Assembly (NCBI GenBank): GCA_051745395.1
Contig: JBNJEA010000016.1
Coordinates: 1-33,839 of the forward strand
Reading direction: 5' to 3'
From: JBNJEA01 sp051745395
GTDB taxonomy: Bacteria > Desulfobacterota > Desulfobacteria > Desulfobacterales > Desulfosalsimonadaceae
DNA length: 33,839 nucleotides
The notes beneath the pieces were generated by a model. It saw only the letters and a list, made by a program, of their open reading frames with translations. It was not told where the DNA came from and ran no database searches. Positions 22,090 through 28,712 of this stretch are shown here, piece by piece (position 1 is the first letter of the stretch; each line of letters starts with the position of its first letter). A program made the translations under genes and the position numbers.

Positions 22090-22131
22090 TTGACCTAAGT
22101 CAAGGTGGAAAGCCGGCGGGGGCGCTATAAC
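22090..22131 (+). promoter_or_regulatory. Crp/Fnr-type activated promoter of hcp
   Basis: The perfect palindrome TTGAC-CTAA-GTCAA (22090-22103) is followed by TATAAC (22126-22131). The box centre and the -10 centre are 32 bases apart, which puts the box at about -41.5 from a start near 22138, the class II FNR/Crp arrangement. No good -35 is present, as expected for an activator-dependent promoter. The half site TTGAC differs from the TTGAT of the cupin box. Confidence 0.72.
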
Positions 22132-22202
22132 CAGACCCGGAATCGAAAAAAGAGAAATGTACGCAAAAAACCGAAAAACCATCTCAAGAGGAGGTATGCA
22201 CC

Positions 22203-23828
22203 ATGTTTTGTTTTCAATGTGAACAGACGGCCAAGGGCGAAGGCTGCACCAAGATCGGCGTTTGCGGCAAGCAGCCGGACGTGGCGGAATTGCAGGATGT
22301 ATTGATCTATACGGTCAAGGGGCTTTCCCAGGTGGCAAACGAGGGGCGCAAGGTGGGCGTAAAGGACGCCCAAATCGATCATTTCGCCTGCGAGGCCATG
22401 TTTGCAACTTTGACCAATGTGGATTTCGACCCGGAGCGGTTCGTCACCCTGATTCAACAGTGTGCCGATTATCGGGACCAGTTGAAGAAAAAAGTCGATG
22501 CCGCCGGCGGATGGACCGATTTTACCAGCGGGCCGGCATCTTTCGTCCCCGCCGGCAGCCAGGCGGAACTCGTGGCCCAGGGCGAAAATTTCGGGCCGGA
22601 AGCGCAAACGGCCGATACCGACATTGTTTCGCTTAAGGAGACGCTGACCTACGGCATCAAGGGGATTGCGGCATACGCGGACCATGCCGCCATTCTGGGC
22701 AAGACCGACGACCGGATTTTCGACTTTGTCCATGAAGGCCTGGCCGCCACTTTGGACGACAGCCTTTCCGTTGATGACCTGCTCGGCCTGGTGCTTAAAT
22801 GCGGCGAGATCAACCTGCGCACCATGGAGGTCCTCGACGAGGCAAACACGAGCACCTACGGCCATCCCGTGCCCACCGAGGTGCCCCTGGGCGCCAAGAA
22901 GGGCAAGGCGCTGCTGGTTTCCGGCCATGATCTGCGCGATCTGGAACTGATCCTGCAGCAGACCGAGGGAAAGGGCATCAATGTCTATACCCACGGCGAG
23001 ATGCTGCCCTGCCACGGTTATCCGGAACTGAAAAAGTATCCGCATTTCTACGGGCATTACGGCACGGCCTGGCAGAACCAGAAAAAGGAATTCGCCGAGT
23101 TTCCCGGCGCCATTGTCATGACCACCAACTGCATCCAGAAGCCGCAGCAAAGCTACCAGGACAATATCTTTACCACCGGCCTGGTGGGCTGGCCCGGGGT
23201 CACCCACATCAAGGATAAGGACTTTTCGCCGGCGATCAACTGTGCCCTGGAAATGGCCGGCTATGAACAAGACATCGACCGCGGCACGGTCATGGCCGGT
23301 TTCGGCCGCAACGCGGTGTTAAATGTCGCCGACAAGGTCATCGAAGGGGTCAAGAACAAGGACATCCGGCACTTTTTCCTGGTGGCCGGCTGCGACGGCG
23401 CAAAGCCGGGAAGAAACTACTACACGGAATTTGTGGAAAAGGTGCCGAGCGACTGCATCGTTTTGACCCTGGCCTGCGGCAAGTTCCGGTTTTTCGACAA
23501 AAAGCTCGGCGATATCGGCGGCATTCCGCGGCTGCTGGACGTGGGGCAGTGCAACGACGCCTATTCGGCCATCAAGATCGCACAGGCCTTAGCCGATGCC
23601 TTTGACTGCGGCGTCAACGACCTGCCGCTTTCCATGGTGCTGTCCTGGTATGAGCAGAAGGCCGTGGCCATCCTGCTGACCCTGCTGTACCTGGGTATTC
23701 AGGACATGCGGCTCGGCCCGACCCTTCCGGCATTTATTTCGTCCAACGTGCTCAATGTGCTGGTCGACAAGTTCAACATCAAGCCGATTGCCACGCCGGA
23801 TGAAGATCTGCAGGCGATCCTGGGGTAA
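22203..23828 (+). CDS. hcp: Hydroxylamine reductase / hybrid cluster protein
   Basis: This 541-residue cytoplasmic Fe-S enzyme reduces hydroxylamine to ammonia in vitro and acts on NO in vivo in some bacteria. Cys3/6/15/21 (Cx2Cx8Cx5C) bind the N-terminal cubane and mark the class I type found in strict anaerobes. Ligands of the hybrid Fe-S-O cluster are recognisable: SGHDL (His), THGEMLPCHGYPEL (Glu), TTNC, VAGCDGAKPGRN, LACGKFRF, VGQCNDAY, and LSWYEQKAV (Glu and Lys). Length is normal. GAGGAGG precedes the ATG. It has its own activator-type promoter and is followed by REP-like repeats. No hcr reductase gene is adjacent, as is usual for class I proteins. Confidence 0.96.
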   Translation: MFCFQCEQTAKGEGCTKIGVCGKQPDVAELQDVLIYTVKGLSQVANEGRKVGVKDAQIDHFACEAMFATLTNVDFDPERFVTLIQQCADYRDQLKKKVDAAGGWTDFTSGPASFVPAGSQAELVAQGENFGPEAQTADTDIVSLKETLTYGIKGIAAYADHAAILGKTDDRIFDFVHEGLAATLDDSLSVDDLLGLVLKCGEINLRTMEVLDEANTSTYGHPVPTEVPLGAKKGKALLVSGHDLRDLELILQQTEGKGINVYTHGEMLPCHGYPELKKYPHFYGHYGTAWQNQKKEFAEFPGAIVMTTNCIQKPQQSYQDNIFTTGLVGWPGVTHIKDKDFSPAINCALEMAGYEQDIDRGTVMAGFGRNAVLNVADKVIEGVKNKDIRHFFLVAGCDGAKPGRNYYTEFVEKVPSDCIVLTLACGKFRFFDKKLGDIGGIPRLLDVGQCNDAYSAIKIAQALADAFDCGVNDLPLSMVLSWYEQKAVAILLTLLYLGIQDMRLGPTLPAFISSNVLNVLVDKFNIKPIATPDEDLQAILG

Positions 23829-23871
23829 TAGTGCCGGAATCCAGTTTTCCATGCGGACAGAAAAGCCCTGG

Positions 23872-24108
23872 ATGCCTGCCTCCCGAAAGTGTCCGGGACA
23901 GGTCCGCAGGCATGACGGCCGGGATGAACGCTTTCTTTTGGGTCGGACGGAGGCTCGCATCCACTTCGTAAAACCATAACTGGATTTTTCCGGATAACTC
24001 GACAGTCAAAAGTTCTGTCATTCCTGCGAAGGCAGGAATCTATAACTTGCCGATTATTCAGGATTGCGGCTGAAGCCTTGAACTGAGACCCGCCTTCGCG
24101 GGAATGAC
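23872..24108. repeat. REP/BIME-like inverted repeats
   Basis: The 428-base gap after hcp holds no gene. A hairpin ATGCCTGC/GCAGGCAT (23872-23913) lies first. Two copies of a REP-like unit follow in opposite orientation: GTCATTCCTGCGAAGGCAGG at 24017, and the complement of GTCATTCCCGCGAAGGCGGG ending at 24108. Each is itself a short hairpin. Such extragenic palindromes are typical of dispersed repeats mobilised by REP-associated transposases, and can also stabilise or end the upstream mRNA. Confidence 0.7.
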
Positions 24109-24256
24109 CTCGAGAGGGAATGCGGTTTCTTCATAAAATTAGTAAGTTAAACAGAATTTTTGACTGCCAAGAGGATAAACAGATTTTATTTTTGTACTTA
24201 CCCACAAAGCGGGCCGGCATCGCCCGGGCAGGGTGGACACCGGCCTGCTTTGACTT

Positions 24257-24595
24257 TTGACAGAGGTGTCCAAAATGATGAAACGCATCGAAGTATTTGA
24301 AGAAAACGGGTTTTCCGACAAGGCGATGTCCAATTTCCTGGTCCACGATTCGCCGTATTTCAAGATCATCAATTTCAACTTCAAAGCCGGCCAGGAACTG
24401 CCGGTCCATTCCCATGATATCGACGGCCATGTCAGCATCACCGTGCTGGAAGGGCAGGGGGAGTTTCTGGGAAAAGACGATTCGAGCCTGCCGGCCAATA
24501 CCGGTGACGTGCTGGTATGCGACATCGCCGAGCCCCACGGCATCCGCGCCACGCAGGATATGCGCGTGATGGTGACCATCGCGCCGCCCATATGA
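24257..24595 (+). CDS. Cupin-domain protein
   Basis: A 112-residue single-domain cupin with a well-kept metal site in motif 1: FKAGQELPVHSHDIDGHVSITVLEG contains HxH and the family glycine. Motif 2 reads PANTGDVLVCDIAEPHGIRA with the final His. Function unknown; a metal-binding sensor or small enzyme is likely. GAGGTG lies seven bases before the first ATG, and a second ATG follows directly. It is unrelated in detail to the cupin at 18.1 kb but brackets the same hydroxylamine/NO block on the other side. No FNR-type box was found upstream. Confidence 0.8.
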   Translation: MTEVSKMMKRIEVFEENGFSDKAMSNFLVHDSPYFKIINFNFKAGQELPVHSHDIDGHVSITVLEGQGEFLGKDDSSLPANTGDVLVCDIAEPHGIRATQDMRVMVTIAPPI

Positions 24596-24753
24596 TGGGT
24601 GAAAATACCGGTAATCGCCGCAGACAGTGGGCAGAAAATCATGGACGTGGCAAAAGTTTTGTAGGCCATTCTTGGCGGCTTTGCGCGAAAAGAGAAAAAA
24701 TTATTCGCCGCCTCGTTTGTTTCCGGAGCAAGTCCGAAAAGCAGAATACTTTT

Positions 24754-24781
24754 TTGATGAAGCGGAAAGGATGATTATGAT
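24754..24781 (+). promoter_or_regulatory. Candidate promoter of cysE-cysK
   Basis: TTGATG (24754-24759) and TATGAT (24776-24781) are separated by 16 bases, about 108 bases before the cysE ATG. The rest of the interval between the cupin and cysE shows no gene. Confidence 0.42.
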
Positions 24782-24888
24782 ATTCAGATAAACTTGAATT
24801 GACCGTAGAGTGAAAGAAGCGGAGCTTGTTTTTCAAATGGCGGCCGCCGGAAGTGGAAACGGAAGCGCAATCAAGCAAGAGGGCAGCA

Positions 24889-25872
24889 ATGGCAGGAGCC
24901 CGGGACAAAAACGCCCATTCCAGGTGCAAGGAAGAAGTCCGCTCCTATAGCACGTACCGGGAGCGGTTAACCGGTGTAGTGGAAAAAATCGTTGCCGGTG
25001 CCAGGGACCCGGACCATTTCTCCCACATCGAGTATGAACCCCTGCCTGCCGAGGATGCGGTCATCGAGATCATCGAAAAGCTGCGGGAGATGATTTTTCC
25101 CGGCTATTTCAATCGCCAGAAAGTCGACCCCGTCAATCTCGAATATCACCTCGGCCGGATTTCGGCCGAACTGTTCGACCGGCTCTCCGATCAGGTTTGC
25201 CGCGCCATCCGCTATGAATGCTTCAAGTATGATCTGCCGTGCACGGATTGCCAGGAAAGGGGCTATGAAAGCGCGCTGGTGTTTTTGGAGTCCATTCCCT
25301 CGCTTCAGGACCTTCTGGCCACCGACATCGTGGCCTCCTACGAGGGCGATCCGGCCGCCAAGAGCTACGACGAGATCATTTTCAGCTACCCCGGCATTTT
25401 CGCCATTACGGTCTACCGCATTGCCCACCGGCTTCATGCCCTTGGCGTGCCGTTGATCCCCCGGATCATGACGGAGTATTCCCACCGGTTGACCGGCATC
25501 GATATCCATCCCGGAGCGAAAATCGGCAAGCGGTTTGCCATCGATCACGGCACCGGCGTGGTGATCGGGGAGACATCGAATATCGGGGAAAATGTGCGGA
25601 TTTACCAGGGCGTGACTATCGGGGCGCTTTCCGTGCCGGCCGATCACAGCGATGAGATGCGGGGCGAAAAACGGCATCCCACCATAGAAGACGACGTGGT
25701 CATTTATGCCGGGGCCACGCTTCTGGGGGGCAATACCGTGATCGGCGCCCGCAGCGTCATCGGCGGCAATGTCTGGATCACCGGGCCCGTGCCGCCGGAT
25801 ACCACGGTGTTGATTGAAACGCCGCGGTTGAATTACCGGCAGAGCGGGAAAGGTACAAGGTATGAGGTGTGA
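24889..25872 (+). CDS. cysE: Serine O-acetyltransferase
   Basis: Catalyses acetyl-CoA + L-serine to O-acetylserine, the acceptor for sulfide in cysteine synthesis. About 327 residues: an N-terminal helical domain (LPAEDAVIEIIEKLREMIFP), then a left-handed parallel beta-helix with hexapeptide repeats (IDIHPGAKIGKRFAIDHGTG, IGETSNIGENVRIYQGVTIG, HPTIEDDVVIYAGATLLGG, IGARSVIGGNVWI). The DHGTG and HP segments hold the catalytic residues. The long N-terminus places it with the EpsC-type enzymes of anaerobes. The ATG at 24889 has AAGAGGG ahead of it; the longer frame to 24826 needs TTG and has no site. The next gene starts eight bases after the stop. Confidence 0.93.
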   Translation: MAGARDKNAHSRCKEEVRSYSTYRERLTGVVEKIVAGARDPDHFSHIEYEPLPAEDAVIEIIEKLREMIFPGYFNRQKVDPVNLEYHLGRISAELFDRLSDQVCRAIRYECFKYDLPCTDCQERGYESALVFLESIPSLQDLLATDIVASYEGDPAAKSYDEIIFSYPGIFAITVYRIAHRLHALGVPLIPRIMTEYSHRLTGIDIHPGAKIGKRFAIDHGTGVVIGETSNIGENVRIYQGVTIGALSVPADHSDEMRGEKRHPTIEDDVVIYAGATLLGGNTVIGARSVIGGNVWITGPVPPDTTVLIETPRLNYRQSGKGTRYEV

Positions 25873-25880
25873 GGTGAAAG

Positions 25881-26807
25881 ATGGGGACTTTGGACAACAT
25901 ATCCCAAACCATGGGGCGAACCCCGCTGGTGCGGTTAAACCGGCTGGCCGAGGGATTGAAGGCGGAGGTGTATGCCAAGCTGGAATATTTCAATCCGCTG
26001 GGCAGCGTCAAGGACCGAATCGGGGTTGCCATGATCGAAGCGGCGGAAAAAGAGGGACGAATCGGGGAAGACGCCCTGATCATCGAGCCCACCAGCGGCA
26101 ATACCGGCATTGCACTGGCCTTTGTGTGTGCGGCCAAGGGCTACCGGCTGATGCTGACCATGCCGGAGACCATGAGCATGGAGCGCCGCAAGCTGCTTTC
26201 CCACCTGGGCGCGGAGTTGATTTTGACCCAGGGCGAATACGGCATGAAAGGCGCCATTGAAACAGCTCATGAAATGACGGCGGCCAATGAGAATGCCTTT
26301 ATGCCCAACCAGTTCAACAACCCGGCCAACCCGGAAATCCATCGGAAAACCACCGCCGAGGAAATCTGGTACGATACCGACGGTGCAGTCGATGTCTTTG
26401 TGGCCGGCGTGGGCACCGGCGGCACGATTACGGGGGTGGGCCAGGCCATTAAGGCGCGCAAGCCCGATTTTCAAACCATTGCCGTGGAACCGGTCAATTC
26501 CGCTGTGTTGTCCGGGGGGCAGGGCGGCTCCCATAAAATACAGGGCATCGGGGCGGGCTTTGTCCCCGAAGTGCTCGACGAATCGGTCATCGACGAGGTC
26601 ATGACCGTCACCAATGAAGATGCTTTTGAAACGGGCCGAAAACTTGCCCACATGGAGGGAATACTTTGCGGCATCTCCTCGGGGGCCGCGGTCCGGGCCG
26701 CCCTGGAAGCGGCCAGGCGCCCGGAATCCGAAGGCAAGTGCATTGTCACCATCCTGCCCAGCACCGGGGAGCGCTATCTCAGCACCGAACTTTTCAAAAC
26801 GGCGTAG
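25881..26807 (+). CDS. cysK: Cysteine synthase (O-acetylserine sulfhydrylase)
   Basis: This PLP enzyme joins O-acetylserine and sulfide to give cysteine. 308 residues, normal for CysK. PLP is bound by Lys44 in GSVKDR. EPTSGNTG holds the substrate-binding loop, VGTGGTITG the phosphate-binding glycine loop, and GISSGAA the serine contacting the pyridine ring. The C-terminus is short, close to type A enzymes. A GAGGTG site overlaps the cysE stop, so the two are probably translationally linked and could form the cysteine synthase complex. Confidence 0.95.
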   Translation: MGTLDNISQTMGRTPLVRLNRLAEGLKAEVYAKLEYFNPLGSVKDRIGVAMIEAAEKEGRIGEDALIIEPTSGNTGIALAFVCAAKGYRLMLTMPETMSMERRKLLSHLGAELILTQGEYGMKGAIETAHEMTAANENAFMPNQFNNPANPEIHRKTTAEEIWYDTDGAVDVFVAGVGTGGTITGVGQAIKARKPDFQTIAVEPVNSAVLSGGQGGSHKIQGIGAGFVPEVLDESVIDEVMTVTNEDAFETGRKLAHMEGILCGISSGAAVRAALEAARRPESEGKCIVTILPSTGERYLSTELFKTA

Positions 26808-26835
26808 GAGACGGATCTTTCTCCTCTTTTTCCCT

Positions 26836-26928
26836 CATTCTTACTCTTACTCTCACTCTTACTCTTAATCTCAATTCCAAAAAAACGAGAGTAAGAGGAA
26901 GAGTAAGAGGAAGAGTAAGAGAGTAAGG
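26836..26928. repeat. Palindromic microsatellite (TTACTC)n / (GAGTAA)n
   Basis: The cysK-metY gap contains several copies of a pyrimidine hexamer (TTACTC and variants, about 26839-26874), then an A-rich loop, then the complementary purine hexamers (GAGTAA and variants, 26886-26926). Transcribed, the arms would fold into an imperfect hairpin of around 30 pairs. It also gives strong strand asymmetry (one arm pure pyrimidine, the other purine). Confidence 0.8.
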
Positions 26929-26971
26929 CGCCGAATTCCCGTTTTTAACCGAAAACGCCAGGAGTTTTGCT

Positions 26972-28252
26972 ATGACCGACGAAAAACAATTTGAAACCCA
27001 GTGCCTGCATGCCGGCCACACACCGGATGCCGAAGCCGGCTCCCGGGCGGTGCCGATCTACCGGACGACTTCGTACGTGTTTGAAAACACGGATCACGCC
27101 GCTGATTTGTTTGCCATGAAAACCCCGGGCAATATCTACACCCGGATGACAAATCCCACCACCGAGGTGCTGGAAAAACGCATGGCCGCCCTGGAAGGCG
27201 GCGCGGCGGCGCTGGCGCTGGCGTCGGGCACATCGGCGATTTTCTATTCGATTATCAACATCTGCTCGGCCGGTGATGAAATCGTATCGGCCGGCAATCT
27301 CTATGGCGGCACGTACACGATGTTTGCCAACATCCTGCCGCAGTTCGGTATTACCGTGAAATTTGTCGACCCCCGCGATCCGGAAAACTTCGGGGCCGAG
27401 ATCACGGACAAAACCCGGGCGGTATTTGCCGAAACCATCGGCAACCCGTCGCTGGAATTCACCGATCTCGATGCCGTATCCGAAATCGCCCGCCGCCATC
27501 ATGTCCCCTTTATTGTGGACGGCACCTTTACCACGCCGTATCTTCTGCGCCCCATCGATCACGGCGCCGATATCGTGGTCAACTCGGTGACCAAGTGGAT
27601 CGGCGGTCACGGCACCGGCATCGGCGGCGTGGTGGTCGATGCCGGCACCTTTGACTGGACCGACCCCAAGTTTGACCTCTACAACACCCCGGATCCGAGC
27701 AATTTCAACCTCCGGTTCGCCCGGGACTTAGGCGAAGACAACGCGATTGCCTTTGCCGTCCGGATGCGCCAGGTGCCGCTTCGCAACCTGGGCGCCTGTA
27801 TTTCCCCGGACAATGCCTGGCTGTTTCTGCAGGGGCTGGAAACGCTGCCGCTTCGCATGGAGCGCCACAGCGAAAACGCCCTGGCGGCTGCCCAATTTTT
27901 AAAGGACCATTCCCGGGTCAAATGGGTCCGCTACCCGGGCCTGTCCGATGACCCCGCCTATCCGGTGGCCAGCCGTTACCTGAAAAAGGGGTTCGGCGCC
28001 ATGGTGGTTTTCGGCATAGATGGCGGGCGGGCGGCCGGCCGGCGGTTTATCGACAGCCTTGCGCTGTTTTCCCACCTGGCCAATGTCGGTGATGCCAAGA
28101 GCCTGGCGTTGCACCCGGCCAGCACCACCCATTCCCAGCTCTCCGATGAGCAGCAGATCGCCGCCGGCCTGACGCCGGACATGATCCGGCTGTCGATCGG
28201 AATCGAGCATATCGGCGATATCCTCCACGATCTGTCCCAGGCCTTTTCCTGA
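26972..28252 (+). CDS. metY: O-acetylhomoserine sulfhydrylase (Cys/Met-metabolism PLP enzyme)
   Basis: A 426-residue fold-type I PLP enzyme of the gamma-family. It most likely makes homocysteine from O-acetylhomoserine and sulfide, with possible O-acetylserine activity. Landmarks are IYTRMTNPTTEVLEKRMAAL (Tyr/Arg phosphate contacts), ASGTSAIFYS, GNLYGGTY, ETIGNPSLEF, VDGTFTTPYL (Asp to pyridine N) and VNSVTKWIGGHG with the Schiff-base Lys. The insertion typical of MetY relative to MetB/MetC is present (YNTPDPSNFNLRF). CAGGAG precedes the ATG by a good distance. With cysE and cysK it lets a sulfide-rich anaerobe assimilate sulfide directly. Confidence 0.92.
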   Translation: MTDEKQFETQCLHAGHTPDAEAGSRAVPIYRTTSYVFENTDHAADLFAMKTPGNIYTRMTNPTTEVLEKRMAALEGGAAALALASGTSAIFYSIINICSAGDEIVSAGNLYGGTYTMFANILPQFGITVKFVDPRDPENFGAEITDKTRAVFAETIGNPSLEFTDLDAVSEIARRHHVPFIVDGTFTTPYLLRPIDHGADIVVNSVTKWIGGHGTGIGGVVVDAGTFDWTDPKFDLYNTPDPSNFNLRFARDLGEDNAIAFAVRMRQVPLRNLGACISPDNAWLFLQGLETLPLRMERHSENALAAAQFLKDHSRVKWVRYPGLSDDPAYPVASRYLKKGFGAMVVFGIDGGRAAGRRFIDSLALFSHLANVGDAKSLALHPASTTHSQLSDEQQIAAGLTPDMIRLSIGIEHIGDILHDLSQAFS

Positions 28253-28291
28253 TGTCTGATGACCACACGGGCGACAGGGCTCGGTTTTACA

Positions 28292-28347
28292 TTTAAGGTT
28301 TAAGGTTTAAGGTAAAAGGTAAAAGGTAAAAGGTAAAAGGTAAAAAA
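28292..28347. repeat. Heptanucleotide tandem repeat
   Basis: Eight seven-base units in a row: three TTTAAGG, four TAAAAGG and a degenerate TAAAAAA. The clean change of variant between units 3 and 4 suggests slippage-driven expansion. It lies in the metY to ATPase gap, which contains no gene. Confidence 0.88.
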
Positions 28348-28348
28348 A

Positions 28349-28383
28349 CTCAGTGCCTCAGTGCCTCAGTGCCTTAATGCCTA
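28349..28383. repeat. Octanucleotide tandem repeat
   Basis: Directly after the heptads come three exact copies of CTCAGTGC, one variant CTTAATGC and a partial unit. Two different short repeats with periods 7 and 8 abut with a single base between them. A plus-strand frame from 28405 (67 codons) after it has no family features and I do not call it. Confidence 0.85.
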
Positions 28384-28520
28384 TCCCCCCGGCGATGACT
28401 CCGATTGATATCGCCTGCTTCTCCTCTCGATTCCGATTTCGAGTTTGTGGATCCTATGGCTTTTCAGTATCTTGTTTTTCGGTACGCAATTTGCATGGGT
28501 TCTAAGTGTAGTACAGTCGG

Positions 28521-28566
28521 AAAAACCGGCGTAACCGCTGTTTTGGCGGACTTTCGGCCGGTTTTT
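28521..28566 (+). terminator. Hairpin, possible terminator after metY
   Basis: AAAAACCGGC (28521-28530) pairs with GCCGGTTTTT (28557-28566), with an inner CCGC/GCGG stem. The T-run lies within the 3' arm, so it could stop transcripts from either side. It is about 270 bases past metY. Confidence 0.55.
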
Positions 28567-28712
28567 GTGCCGCGGAGGCACATGTTATCGTACAAAGCGA
28601 AGCGGTAAAAAGTATGAAAAATCATACGATAGAATCATTTTCTGTACGCAAAACCGTCTTTTGAACTTGTTTGTTCGCTGCCCAATGCCATTTGACCACC
28701 CGGAGGAAAGCC

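Noticed and set aside
22125..23270. A 381-codon minus-strand frame antisense to hcp
   Set aside because: Hcp is unmistakable on the plus strand; the long antisense frame is a by-product of GC-rich codon use.
26836..28383. CRISPR array
   Set aside because: The repeats are 6-8 bases with no spacers and no cas genes nearby; they are simple tandem repeats.
28405..28608. A 67-codon plus-strand frame after the tandem repeats
   Set aside because: No ribosome site, no family features, and it runs through a hairpin that looks like a terminator.
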